Part shown: positions 7,918 through 15,313 of the stretch, one piece after another
Layout of the letters: each line of letters opens with the position of its first letter
Numbering within the stretch: position 1 is the first letter of the stretch
NCBI GenBank assembly: GCA_029977305.1
Contig: JAPOLF010000004.1
Coordinates: 1-29,366, forward strand
From: a bacterium
GTDB taxonomy: Bacteria > Chloroflexota > Chloroflexia > Thermomicrobiales > UBA6265
Direction of reading: 5' to 3'
Length of the DNA: 29,366 bases
Made by a program: the position numbers and the translations under genes
Notes under the pieces: generated by a model
The model's database searches: none
Seen by the model: the letters and a program-made list of their open reading frames with translations, nothing else
Told to the model about the DNA's origin: nothing

Positions 7918-8823
7918 CTATCCCGGCCAAACCCGTCGCGGCAGCCGACAGATCACCGTGTACGCCGGGTCGAACACATTCGCGATCTCGTATTCCACCC
8001 CTTGCCCAAGCAGGTGCGACACCGCCACCCCGTCGTGCCCCTCCTCGATCAACCACCGACTCATCTCGGTGGTCGCATGCTGCAACGCCTGATCGAGCGG
8101 CCGCGCATTGCCCACGGTGAACCGCCCGCGCGCGTCCTCCCCCCGCGGCCACGTGATCCCCCACCCCTTGCGCACCGAGAGCGTCACCGTCATCTCGCAA
8201 GAAGTTTCCACGCCCGTGCCGGCAATCTCCCCGTCGCCTTGCACTGCATGCCCGTCGCCGAGGTGGAACAGCGCGCCGGGCACCGCCACCGGGAACCACA
8301 CCGTCGTCCCCGCCCGGAATCCGCGCCAGTCCATGTTCCCGCCGTGCTGCGCCGAGGTCGCCGTGGAGATCGCCTCTCCGCCTGCCGGACACACCCCGAA
8401 GCACCCGATCATCGGATCCATCGCAATCGACCACCCTGCCAGACTTGCCGGGGCCTCCAGCGGCGTCACCCGTCCCGCCGCCAGATCGATCGCCCACGTC
8501 GGCCGCTCCCGCGGCGGCAACTGCGGCACATACTCCGGATCCACCACGTTGTGGGCAAGGCTCGCCCGCGTCCACCCCGTGTCCCGCGTCGGCATGATCC
8601 GGTCGATCCGGACCCCCAATGCATCCCCCGGCTCTGCCCCCCGCACGAAGATCGGCCCGGTCATCGGATTCGGTCCGGTGTGCACCTTCGTGCCGTGCCG
8701 ATCCGCCCCGTTCGCATCGATCGCCTGCGCCACCACCGTGTCGCCGTCATCCACCGTCAGCGCCGGCGGATGGTTCCCGATCGTGCTGAACCAGCGAGTG
8801 GGGGAAAGCTGATGAACGGCCAT
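7918..8823 (-). CDS. Acetamidase/formamidase family protein (FmdA/AmdA)
   Basis: This is a 301-residue member of the acetamidase/formamidase family, zinc-dependent amidases that release ammonia from short amides. The family signature is clear in FHLGDGHAVQGDGEIAGTGVE-like sequence in the second half, with HTGPNPMTGPIFVRGAEPGD near residues 48-67 and GCFGVCPAGG and QHGGNMDWR in the middle. The ATG at 8823 was chosen because AGGAG sits seven bases upstream; a longer frame reaching 8895 would add 24 residues without a ribosome site. It heads a minus-strand series with a PLP enzyme and an isonitrile-hydratase-like protein. A formamidase next to that protein is metabolically sensible, since isonitrile hydration yields formamides. 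The upstream region carries a divergent promoter and a 20-bp palindrome. Formamide versus acetamide or another amide cannot be distinguished here. Confidence 0.92.
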   Translation of the reverse strand: MAVHQLSPTRWFSTIGNHPPALTVDDGDTVVAQAIDANGADRHGTKVHTGPNPMTGPIFVRGAEPGDALGVRIDRIMPTRDTGWTRASLAHNVVDPEYVPQLPPRERPTWAIDLAAGRVTPLEAPASLAGWSIAMDPMIGCFGVCPAGGEAISTATSAQHGGNMDWRGFRAGTTVWFPVAVPGALFHLGDGHAVQGDGEIAGTGVETSCEMTVTLSVRKGWGITWPRGEDARGRFTVGNARPLDQALQHATTEMSRWLIEEGHDGVAVSHLLGQGVEYEIANVFDPAYTVICRLPRRVWPG

Positions 8824-8888
8824 GCCGGGGCTCCTTTCAATGAAAAACGGCCAGTGAACCGACCGCGGCAGGATACGGGAACCTCGCC

Positions 8889-8917
8889 TTGACACGGGCC
8901 CAGTGACAAGTTACTAT
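8889..8917 (+). promoter_or_regulatory. Strong sigma-70-type promoter for the 57-residue gene
   Basis: TTGACA (6/6) at 8889-8894, a 17-bp spacer, and TACTAT (4/6 to TATAAT) at 8912-8917. TATGAT at 8915-8920 is an alternative -10 with a 20-bp spacer. The predicted start lies at about 8924, right at the edge of the 20-bp palindrome. This is the best -35 box seen in the window. Confidence 0.7.
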
Positions 8918-8924
8918 GATGCAC

Positions 8925-8944
8925 ATATCGCGATATCGCGATAT
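8925..8944 (+). promoter_or_regulatory. Perfect 20-bp palindrome, probable operator
   Basis: ATATCGCGATATCGCGATAT is a perfect 20-bp palindrome made of two overlapping TATCGCGATA copies. It begins where transcription from the 8889-8917 promoter should start, so a bound dimer would block initiation or early elongation. It also lies about 100 bases upstream of the divergent formamidase-family gene. No regulator gene is encoded next to it. Operator function is inferred from symmetry and position only. Confidence 0.6.
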
Positions 8945-9028
8945 ACCGAATTCGCAGAGTTGCGACGCGCCCCGTTCGGTACTTGCTTGCTCGCGCCAAC
9001 TGGCGCACAGATTCGTAAGGAGTTCACC

Positions 9029-9202
9029 ATGAAGTCGATCCGAGAGTTCCTGATGTCGGTCATGCACGGCACCCGTGGCGGGTTCAACACCTACTACGGC
9101 GATGTCGCCCGCAGCGGCGTCGGCTACCCCACCGCCGATGAAGCCCGCCGCGATCGCGCCAACCGCGAATCCATGACCAACCCCTACACCTTCACCCGCT
9201 AA
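9029..9202 (+). CDS. 57-residue protein of unknown function
   Basis: This small gene starts at ATG 9029 with an excellent AAGGAG six bases upstream and ends at 9202. It encodes 57 residues beginning MKSIREFLMSVMHGTRGG and ending NPYTFTR. I recognise no family. The protein is soluble-looking: no transmembrane segment and no cysteine. A short amphipathic N-terminus is followed by a Tyr/Gly-containing middle and a charged DEARRDRANRE stretch. The frame stays open upstream to 8903, but that extension crosses the promoter and palindrome and is not credible. The dedicated promoter, palindromic operator, strong ribosome site and downstream hairpin make this a real regulated transcription unit, not a chance frame. 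The divergent neighbour is the formamidase-family gene; a functional link is only a guess. Confidence 0.7.
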   Translation: MKSIREFLMSVMHGTRGGFNTYYGDVARSGVGYPTADEARRDRANRESMTNPYTFTR

Positions 9203-9264
9203 CCGATGGGTGACAACCCGGGAATCCCGCCCGCAGCGGTATCCCTCCATTCCCCCCACGCCTA

Positions 9265-9298
9265 ACGACGGCAGCCGGCTCATCCCGCCTGCCGTCGT
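9265..9298 (+). terminator. Hairpin terminator after the 57-residue gene
   Basis: A perfect 10-bp inverted repeat (arms 9265-9274 and 9289-9298) with a 14-base loop lies 63 bases past the stop and is followed by CGCGTTTCTCCCC. It separates the small gene from the rny promoter. The T-tract is short, so termination strength is uncertain. Confidence 0.55.
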
Positions 9299-9391
9299 CG
9301 CGTTTCTCCCCTCCCACCATGCTGAATCGTCGCTGAACGCCGAAATCCGCGTCCGGACGCCATTTTCCCCGATTTTGCGCCGATTTCCGCG

Positions 9392-9421
9392 TTGACGGCC
9401 AGCCAGTCTCACGCGTATCAT
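9392..9421 (+). promoter_or_regulatory. rny operon promoter
   Basis: TTGACG (5/6) at 9392-9397 and TATCAT (5/6) at 9416-9421 with an 18-bp spacer. Transcription would start near 9428, giving a leader of roughly 155 bases before the rny start. Confidence 0.65.
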
Positions 9422-9537
9422 CCCCCCACGGTCGCCGGAGTTTCACCGCACCCCTCGTCTCGGTGCAGCGGAAATCCTCTGGAAACCTGAAACGAACCCC
9501 ATTCATGGTGCCGTGCCCCTTCCCGGGTGCGCGGCAA

Positions 9538-9554
9538 GGCACCACCTTGGTGCC
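9538..9554 (+). promoter_or_regulatory. Hairpin in the rny leader
   Basis: A perfect 7-bp stem (GGCACCA / TGGTGCC) with a three-base loop ends 14 bases upstream of the rny Shine-Dalgarno (AGGAAGG). It could tune translation or be a processing site in the leader of a gene encoding an endoribonuclease. Its role is inferred from position alone. Confidence 0.35.
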
Positions 9555-9582
9555 AACCACAACCGAACAGGAAGGGATGCCG

Positions 9583-11187
9583 ATGGACCCCTTGACACTC
9601 GTTTTCGGCGCCCTTGAGTTCGTGCTCGTTGCTGCCGCCACGTTCTTCGGAACGCGGTGGTTCTTGGAGGGACGTGCCGAGTCCAGCGTCAAAAAGGCGC
9701 AGGGCGAGGCCAACGCGATTCTCGAAGAGGCTGAAACCAAGCGACGGGACACCGTACTCGAGGCGAAAGACGAGATCATCCGCATGCGGGCTGATCTCGA
9801 CCGTGAACTGACGCAACGGCGCAAGGAAATCGAGCGCATCGAGCGCCGGATCGAACAAAAAGAAGAGCAAATCGACCAGAAATCCACCGCCGTCGACCAG
9901 CGTGATGCTGGTGTCCGTCGGCGTGAGCAGGAAATCACCCGCGCCAAGGAGCAATGGGATACCGATCTCATCAAGCTCAAGGAGCAATGGGAGGTTGACC
10001 GTGCTCGCCAGCAGGCGGTGCTCGACGAGGCCCGCAATCGCCACCTCGTCGAACTTGAGCGCGTCGCTGGCCTGACCGCCGACCAAGCCCGTGACGAGCT
10101 GGTCCGCGAAGTCGAGACCGAGGCCCGAGCCCTCGCGGCCCGCCGCCTCCACGAACTTGACCTCGAACTCCAAGAAGAGGCCGATCGCCGCTCGCGCAAG
10201 GTTCTCGCGACCACGATTCAGCGCATCGCCTCCGATTACGTCGCGGAGACCACCGTCTCCGTGATCCCGCTCCCCTCCGATGACATGAAGGGCCGCATCA
10301 TCGGCCGCGAAGGCCGCAACATCCGCGCCCTCGAGCAGGCAACCGGCGTCGACCTGATCGTCGACGACACCCCGGAAGCGGTCACCATCTCCGGCTTCGA
10401 CCCCGTTCGCCGCGAGGTTGCCCGCCGCTCGCTCCAGAAACTCCTCCAAGACGGCCGTATCCATCCCACCCGCATCGAGGAAATCGTCAACAAGACGCGC
10501 CTCGAGCTGGATCAGGTGATGCGCGAAGAGGGCGAAAAGGTCGCCTACGAGGCCAATGTTCCCGGCCTCCACCCCGACCTCATCAAACTCCTCGGTCGCC
10601 TCAAGTTCCGCACGTCCTACGGCCAGAACGTGCTCCACCACTCCTTGGAGACCTCGCTCATCGCCGCCGCCCTCGCCAGCGAGCTCGGTGCCGATGTCAA
10701 CGTCGCCAAGACCGCCGGCCTCCTCCACGACATCGGCAAGGCCGTCGACCACGAAGTCGAAGGCCCGCACGCCCTCATCGGCGCCGATATCGCCAAGCGC
10801 CTCGGCCGCTCAAGCAAGATCGTCCACGCCATCGCCGCTCACCACGGCGAGGAAGAGCCCCTCACCGTCGAGGCCTTCATCGTCGCCACCGCTGACGCCA
10901 TCTCCGGCGCCCGCCCCGGAGCCCGCCGCGAGATGGTCGAGACCTACATCAAGCGACTCGAGGCCCTCGAAGGCGTCGCCAACTCCTTCGACGGCGTGGA
11001 GAAGTCCTTCGCCATCCAGGCCGGCCGCGAGGTGCGCATCCTCGTCCAGCCTGACAGCGTCGACGATCTCGCCGCCGCCCGCCTCGCCCGCAGCGTCTCC
11101 CGCAAGATCGAGGAGTCGCTCGAGTACCCGGGCCAGATCAAGGTGACGGTCATCCGCGAGACCCGCTCCACCGATTACGCCCGCTAG
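9583..11187 (+). CDS. rny: Ribonuclease Y
   Basis: This encodes RNase Y, the membrane-anchored endoribonuclease that initiates mRNA decay in many Gram-positive-type bacteria. The 534-residue product has the family layout: an N-terminal transmembrane anchor (about 4-24), a long charged coiled coil (30-205), a KH RNA-binding domain (about 225-270, with GRIIGREGRNIR at 237-248) and an HD domain with H353 in HHSLET and the catalytic LLHDIGKA (H382, D383). Length is close to the usual 520. The ATG at 9583 gives the best distance to AGGAAGG; ATG 9577 is two codons upstream, and the longer open frame to 9463 lacks a ribosome site. It heads a cluster with ymdB and spoVS, the same order as in Bacillus subtilis. 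The next gene starts one base after its stop. Confidence 0.97.
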   Translation: MDPLTLVFGALEFVLVAAATFFGTRWFLEGRAESSVKKAQGEANAILEEAETKRRDTVLEAKDEIIRMRADLDRELTQRRKEIERIERRIEQKEEQIDQKSTAVDQRDAGVRRREQEITRAKEQWDTDLIKLKEQWEVDRARQQAVLDEARNRHLVELERVAGLTADQARDELVREVETEARALAARRLHELDLELQEEADRRSRKVLATTIQRIASDYVAETTVSVIPLPSDDMKGRIIGREGRNIRALEQATGVDLIVDDTPEAVTISGFDPVRREVARRSLQKLLQDGRIHPTRIEEIVNKTRLELDQVMREEGEKVAYEANVPGLHPDLIKLLGRLKFRTSYGQNVLHHSLETSLIAAALASELGADVNVAKTAGLLHDIGKAVDHEVEGPHALIGADIAKRLGRSSKIVHAIAAHHGEEEPLTVEAFIVATADAISGARPGARREMVETYIKRLEALEGVANSFDGVEKSFAIQAGREVRILVQPDSVDDLAAARLARSVSRKIEESLEYPGQIKVTVIRETRSTDYAR

Positions 11188-11188
11188 C

Positions 11189-12028
11189 GTGCCCGAATCC
11201 ATCGCATCACCAGAGCCGATCCGCGTCCTCCTCGTGGGGGACGTGGTCGGCTCTCCCGGTCGCCGCACCTTCGGCCGCGTCCTCGCCGGGATCCGCCGCG
11301 AATTCGCCGTCGATCTCGTTGTCGTCAACGCCGAGAACAGCGCCGATGGCCGCGGTGTCACCCTCCGCACCGCCCGCGAACTCCGTGACGCCGGGGCCGA
11401 CATCCTCACTTCCGGCAACCACGTCTGGGACCAAGCCGATGTCGAGCAGGTCCTCTATGACGACGACCTCCGCCTCATCCGCCCACTCAACATGGCCCCC
11501 GATGCCCCCGGAGAGGGCGCACTCACCCTCCGTGTCAAAGGGCGCGACATCACCGTCCTCAATCTCATCGGCCGCGTCTTCCTCCCCCCGATGGACGACC
11601 CCTTCCGCGCCGCCGACACCTTCCTCGCCAACCTCATGCCCCCGCCACCGGGCGAGGGCGATCGCCGCATCGTTGTCGTAGACTTCCACGCGGAGGCGAC
11701 CTCCGAGAAGCAAGCCATGGGGTGGCATCTCTCCGGTCGGTCGTCCGTCGTCGCAGGCACGCACACACATGTGCCCAGCGCCGACGTCCGCATCCTCCCG
11801 GGAGGCACCGGGTACGTGACCGACCTCGGCATGGTCGGCCCGCGTGACTCGATCATCGGCATGGAGGTTGACGCCTCCCTCCGCCGATTCCTCTCGTACC
11901 GCGGTTCTCGCCTTGGGGTGGCGAGCGGCCCGGTCGTCTTCAACGCGGTGCTGGCCGAGATCGACCCGGTCACCGCCCAATGCCGAACCATCACTCGGGT
12001 CGATCGGATCGACGAATCTCGTTCATAG
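11189..12028 (+). CDS. ymdB: YmdB-family metallophosphoesterase (cyclic nucleotide phosphodiesterase)
   Basis: This 279-residue protein belongs to the TIGR00282/YmdB metallophosphoesterase family, shown in Bacillus and Deinococcus to hydrolyse cyclic nucleotides such as 2',3'-cAMP and to affect biofilm and sporulation decisions. The metal-binding motifs are clear: LLVGDVVGSPGRR near residues 12-24, VVVNAEN, TSGNHVWDQ, VVDFHAEATSEKQA and AGTHTHVPSAD. The start is GTG at 11189, one base after the rny stop, with no obvious Shine-Dalgarno, which suggests translational coupling to rny. Neighbouring rny and spoVS are the classical partners of ymdB. The gene is intact and of normal length. Product identity is firm at family level; the in vivo substrate in this organism is inferred. 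Confidence 0.94.
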   Translation: MPESIASPEPIRVLLVGDVVGSPGRRTFGRVLAGIRREFAVDLVVVNAENSADGRGVTLRTARELRDAGADILTSGNHVWDQADVEQVLYDDDLRLIRPLNMAPDAPGEGALTLRVKGRDITVLNLIGRVFLPPMDDPFRAADTFLANLMPPPPGEGDRRIVVVDFHAEATSEKQAMGWHLSGRSSVVAGTHTHVPSADVRILPGGTGYVTDLGMVGPRDSIIGMEVDASLRRFLSYRGSRLGVASGPVVFNAVLAEIDPVTAQCRTITRVDRIDESRS

Positions 12029-12066
12029 GAACGTCACGGATCGCATCGGGGAAGGGGCAACGCATC

Positions 12067-12663
12067 GTGGATCGGTTCTTCAGCAAACTCGACCTGCGCG
12101 ATATCAAGATCGACCCATTCAAGACGAGCTTCCCGCCTGACACCGATGACGACGACGCTCCCGCCGAGGCCGTTGCCGAGGTCGTGATCGAGGAGTCCTC
12201 CGCATCCGACGCGTGGGCCGCCCGCCCCGCCGGCGCCGCCTGGGCCATCCAGGATGAGGTCGTCACCGAAGACGCCGACGTCGTGGTCGAGGAAGCCGTC
12301 GTCTTCGTCGCCAGTGACGATCTCGGCGACAACGGCTACGTGGAACAGGTGGTGATCGCCTCCGTTGTCCCTTCATCCGATGCCGCCGAGTCCTACGACG
12401 CCGGCGACGTCCTCAAGGTCTCTGCTCGCTCCCGCCCGAGCGCCGTCGCCGGTGCCATCGCCGGAGTCGTCCGCGAACTCGGCCGCGCCGAGGTGCAGGC
12501 CATCGGTGCCGGTGCCACCAACCAAGCGATCAAAGCTGTCGCCATCGCGCGCGACTACCTTCGTGAGACCGGCATCGACGCCGTCTGTCTTCCGGCCTTC
12601 ATCGATGTCACCATCGACAACGAAGACCGCACCGCCATCCGCCTGGTCGTCGAGCCGCGCTGA
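12067..12663 (+). CDS. spoVS: SpoVS-domain protein with long acidic N-terminal extension
   Basis: Residues 114-198 are a clear SpoVS domain (DVLKVSARSRPSAVAGA, QAIGAGATNQAIKAVAIAR, LPAFIDVTIDNEDRTAIRL), the small Alba-like protein that modulates sporulation or septation in Bacillus. SpoVS is normally about 86 residues and free-standing. Here it is preceded by about 113 residues: a basic/hydrophobic start (DRFFSKLDLRDIKIDPFKT) and a strongly acidic Asp/Glu/Val/Ala-rich stretch (24-113). The GTG start at 12067 was chosen because AAGGGG lies about ten bases upstream and the encoded start is DRFF. The whole stretch is one open frame, so this is not a sequencing join. It follows rny and ymdB in Bacillus order. 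The extension resembles a disordered acidic linker; its purpose is unknown. Confidence 0.92.
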   Translation: MDRFFSKLDLRDIKIDPFKTSFPPDTDDDDAPAEAVAEVVIEESSASDAWAARPAGAAWAIQDEVVTEDADVVVEEAVVFVASDDLGDNGYVEQVVIASVVPSSDAAESYDAGDVLKVSARSRPSAVAGAIAGVVRELGRAEVQAIGAGATNQAIKAVAIARDYLRETGIDAVCLPAFIDVTIDNEDRTAIRLVVEPR

Positions 12664-12698
12664 GCCCGGCACCCATCCACGCCGGGACAGGAGTGCCC

Positions 12699-13592
12699 AT
12701 GCCGTTCCCGGTCGATCTCCACACCCACACCAACGCCTCCGACGGCTCGGACTCGCCCGCCGAACTCGCTGCTGCCGCGCGTGATGCCGGCCTCAGCGTC
12801 CTCGGCCTCACCGACCACGACACCGTCGACGCCATCGCCGAGACTGCGGAGGAATGCCGCCGCCTCGGCATCGCCTTCATCCCCGGGGTGGAGATCAGCA
12901 CCAGCATCCGCGTCGGCGAATCGGAGAACACCCCCAGTCGCCTGCCGATCCACCTCCTCGGCTACGGCATCGACACCTCCAATGGCCCTCTCGTCGACAC
13001 CCTCGCCAGTCACGCCCGCGCCCGCAGCGTCCGCATGGGCCAAATGATCGAGCGCTGCAATCAGGTCATCGAACGCGACACCGGCCGTCGCGAGGCCATC
13101 TCCGCCTCGCGCGTCCTCGACATCGCCGGCAAAGGCAGCATCGGCCGTCCCCATCTCGCCAAGGCCCTGATCGAATCCGGCTACGCCACCAGCATCGACG
13201 ACGTCTTCGAGCGGTACATCGGCCGCGGCAAACCCGCCTACGTCAAACGTGCCCCGGTCGACACCGTCGAGATGATCACCCTCGTCCGCGAGGCTGGCGG
13301 CGCCCCCGTTCTCGCTCATCCGGATGAGTACGGCACCCTCGATCACCTCCTGCCTGTTCTCCGCCGCGCTGGCCTCGTCGGCATGGAGGTCTGGTACGGC
13401 GAGTACGACGACGCCACCGTCAACCGCCTCCTCCGCCTTGCCGAACAGCACGACCTCGTCCCCACGGGCGGCAGCGACTATCACGGTCGCAGCGTCAAAC
13501 CCTCGCGCACCCTCGGCATGACCCCGGTGCCGCTCACCTCGGTGGTCGCCCTCGAGGCCGCCATCGAGGCCATCCGCGCCGAAGCCCGATGA
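12699..13592 (+). CDS. PHP-domain phosphoesterase (RNase AM/YciV-like)
   Basis: This 297-residue PHP-domain protein has the metal-site motifs of the family: DLHTHTNASDGSDSP at the N-terminus (6-20), LTDHDTV, PGVEIS, LAHPDEYG and GGSDYHG near the C-terminus. PHP proteins are metal-dependent phosphoesterases. The closest characterised relatives with this layout are YciV/RNase AM (3',5'-nucleotide phosphatase and 5'-3' exoribonuclease), which would suit a cluster headed by RNase Y and YmdB, but the substrate is inferred. ATG 12699 has AGGAG six bases upstream; the GTG two codons earlier sits inside that ribosome site. Its TGA overlaps the ATG of ispDF (ATGA), showing translational coupling. Confidence 0.92.
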   Translation: MPFPVDLHTHTNASDGSDSPAELAAAARDAGLSVLGLTDHDTVDAIAETAEECRRLGIAFIPGVEISTSIRVGESENTPSRLPIHLLGYGIDTSNGPLVDTLASHARARSVRMGQMIERCNQVIERDTGRREAISASRVLDIAGKGSIGRPHLAKALIESGYATSIDDVFERYIGRGKPAYVKRAPVDTVEMITLVREAGGAPVLAHPDEYGTLDHLLPVLRRAGLVGMEVWYGEYDDATVNRLLRLAEQHDLVPTGGSDYHGRSVKPSRTLGMTPVPLTSVVALEAAIEAIRAEAR

Positions 13593-14770
13593 GCGCCTCG
13601 ATGCCGACCGCATCCGCCGTCGTCGTCGCTGCCGGCAGAGGCACCCGCCTCGGCGTCCCCGCCAAGGCGTTTCTCCCGCTCGCCGGGCAACCCATGCTCG
13701 CGTGGTCCCTCGATCACCTCGAGGCCGCCGACGAGATCGCCGATGTCGTCATCGTCGTCGGTGAGCACACCCGCGCCGATGCCGAGGCACTCATCGCCGA
13801 TCACCGCTGGTCGAAAATCCATTCCATCGTCCTCGGGGGCGAGCGCCGCCAAGACTCTGTGCTCGCCGGCCTCCGTGCCACCAATCCTGCGCACGACGTC
13901 GTCGCCGTCCACGATGGCGCCCGCCCCGTCGCCCCCGCCTCCCTCTTCGACGCCTCCGTCCGCGCCGCCCGCACCCACGGCGCCGCCATCGCCGCCGCTC
14001 CCGTCGCCGACACCCTCAAACGCGTCGACGACGGCACCGTCACCGCCACCATCGATCGCACCGGGCTCTGGGGCGCGCAAACACCCCAGACCATCCGCCG
14101 CGAGCTCCTCCTCGACCTCTTCGCCAAGGCGGGTGATCGCGACGTCACTGACGAGGCCTCGCTCTGCGAAGCGATGGGCGTCCCCGTCGCCATCGTCCCC
14201 TCCGATGCCTCCAACCTGAAAGTCACCCACCCCGGCGATGTGGCCCTCGCCGAGGCCGTTCTCCGCGCCGCCTCCGGCGCACCCCGCTATCCGCGCACCG
14301 GCATCGGCTACGACGTCCACCGCTTCGCCGAGGGTCGTCGCCTCGTCCTCGGCGGCGTCGAGATCCCGCACACCCTCGGCCTCGAGGGGCACTCCGATGC
14401 CGACGTCGTCCTCCACGCGGTGAGCGACGCTCTGCTTGGTGCCGCCGCCCTCGGCGACATCGGCCAGCACTTCCCGCCCGGCGATCCGCGCTTCAAAGAC
14501 GCCGACAGCCGCGACCTCCTCCGTGAATGCGTCCGCCTGCTCCGGCTCGGCGGGTGGATCCCGGTCAACGTCGACGTCACCATCCTCGCCGAAGCCCCGA
14601 AGGTCGGCCCCCACAGCCTCGCGATGCGCAACGCCATCGGCGCCTGCATTGGCCTTGATGCATCTGCCGTCGGCGTCAAGGCCACGACCAACGAGCAGAT
14701 GGGATTCGTCGGCCGCCGCGAGGGAATTGCCGCGATCGCCGTCGCCACCATCGCCCCGGCGAACGGGTAG
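13589..14770 (+). CDS. ispDF: Bifunctional IspD/IspF, MEP isoprenoid pathway
   Basis: A 393-residue fusion catalyses two non-consecutive steps of the MEP pathway to isopentenyl diphosphate. Residues 8-228 are IspD (MEP cytidylyltransferase): the nucleotide-binding VVVAAGRGTRLG at 11-22, GGERRQDSVLAGL at 83-95 and VHDGARP at 107-113. Residues 236-393 are IspF (MEcPP synthase): IGYDVHRF with metal ligands D242 and H244, HSDADVVLHAVSDALLGAAALGDIG with H276, and KATTNEQMGFVGR. The domains join with a short linker and no frameshift. The fusion is known in several phyla, especially alpha- and epsilonproteobacteria, and is less usual elsewhere. It overlaps the PHP gene by ATGA and is followed seven bases later by dtd. 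IspE, the intervening kinase, is not in this window. Confidence 0.97.
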   Translation: MSASMPTASAVVVAAGRGTRLGVPAKAFLPLAGQPMLAWSLDHLEAADEIADVVIVVGEHTRADAEALIADHRWSKIHSIVLGGERRQDSVLAGLRATNPAHDVVAVHDGARPVAPASLFDASVRAARTHGAAIAAAPVADTLKRVDDGTVTATIDRTGLWGAQTPQTIRRELLLDLFAKAGDRDVTDEASLCEAMGVPVAIVPSDASNLKVTHPGDVALAEAVLRAASGAPRYPRTGIGYDVHRFAEGRRLVLGGVEIPHTLGLEGHSDADVVLHAVSDALLGAAALGDIGQHFPPGDPRFKDADSRDLLRECVRLLRLGGWIPVNVDVTILAEAPKVGPHSLAMRNAIGACIGLDASAVGVKATTNEQMGFVGRREGIAAIAVATIAPANG

Positions 14771-14777
14771 GGGAGCG

Positions 14778-15239
14778 ATGCGCCTCCTCGTCCAACGCGT
14801 GCTGTCCGCCGCGGTCCATGTTGGCGATGAAGAAGTCGGCGCCATTGCGCGCGGCCTCCTCCTCTTCGTCGGCGCCACCCACGACGACTCGCTCGCCGAG
14901 GCGCAGGCCATGGCCGCGAAAGCCGCCAACCTGCGCCTCTTCGATGACACATCCGGCGTCATGAATCGCAGCGCACTCGATCTCCTCGCCGCCGGCGAGG
15001 ATGTCGGCCTGCTCGTCGTCTCCCAGTTCACCCTCTACGCCGATGCCCGCAAGGGCCGCCGCCCGAGCTACGTTGCCGCCGCCCGTCCCGAGCAGGCTGC
15101 GCCCCTCGTCGAGGCCGTCATCTCCCACCTGCGCGGTCTCGGGCTCACTGTCGCCACCGGCCGCTTTGGCGCTGAGATGCAGGTCTCCCTCGTCAACGAC
15201 GGCCCCGTTACCATCTGGCTCGACACTGCCGATCGCTGA
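14778..15239 (+). CDS. dtd: D-aminoacyl-tRNA deacylase
   Basis: This 153-residue protein is DTD, which hydrolyses D-aminoacyl-tRNAs (and glycyl-tRNA-Ala mischarges) in the cytosol. Diagnostic sequences are the N-terminal MRLLVQRVLSAAVHV, the catalytic-pocket SQFTLYADARKGRRPSY (residues about 80-96) and the C-terminal NDGPVTIWLDT carrying the Gly-cisPro motif. Length is about normal. The ATG has AGGGGAG a few bases upstream and follows the ispDF stop by seven bases, so it is the likely last gene of the rny operon. A long hairpin follows 21 bases after the stop. Confidence 0.95.
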   Translation: MRLLVQRVLSAAVHVGDEEVGAIARGLLLFVGATHDDSLAEAQAMAAKAANLRLFDDTSGVMNRSALDLLAAGEDVGLLVVSQFTLYADARKGRRPSYVAAARPEQAAPLVEAVISHLRGLGLTVATGRFGAEMQVSLVNDGPVTIWLDTADR

Positions 15240-15260
15240 TTCCTCCCCGCAGCAACGAAA

Positions 15261-15287
15261 GAGGGCCGAGCATCATGCCCGGCCCTC
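15261..15287. terminator. Bidirectional terminator between dtd and the Flp pilins
   Basis: An 8-bp perfect stem (15261-15268 with 15280-15287) extends inward through a G-T wobble and three more pairs to a three-base loop, giving about a 12-bp hairpin. On the minus strand it is followed by TTTCG; on the plus strand by GTCTTCG. It lies between convergent genes and could terminate both dtd and the pilin transcript. Confidence 0.7.
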
Positions 15288-15313
15288 GTCTTCGCGTGTG
15301 TTCGGATCGGCGA

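Noticed and set aside
8903..9028. An upstream extension of the 57-residue gene from a GTG at 8903
   Set aside because: It would translate across the promoter -10 and the palindrome; the strong Shine-Dalgarno is at 9017-9022.
11207..11980. A 257-codon minus-strand frame over ymdB
   Set aside because: Antisense shadow; YmdB metal-site motifs are all on the plus strand.
13481..15031. A 516-codon minus-strand frame across ispDF and dtd
   Set aside because: Antisense shadow rich in Gly/Asp/Glu/Ala; the plus-strand genes carry all catalytic motifs.
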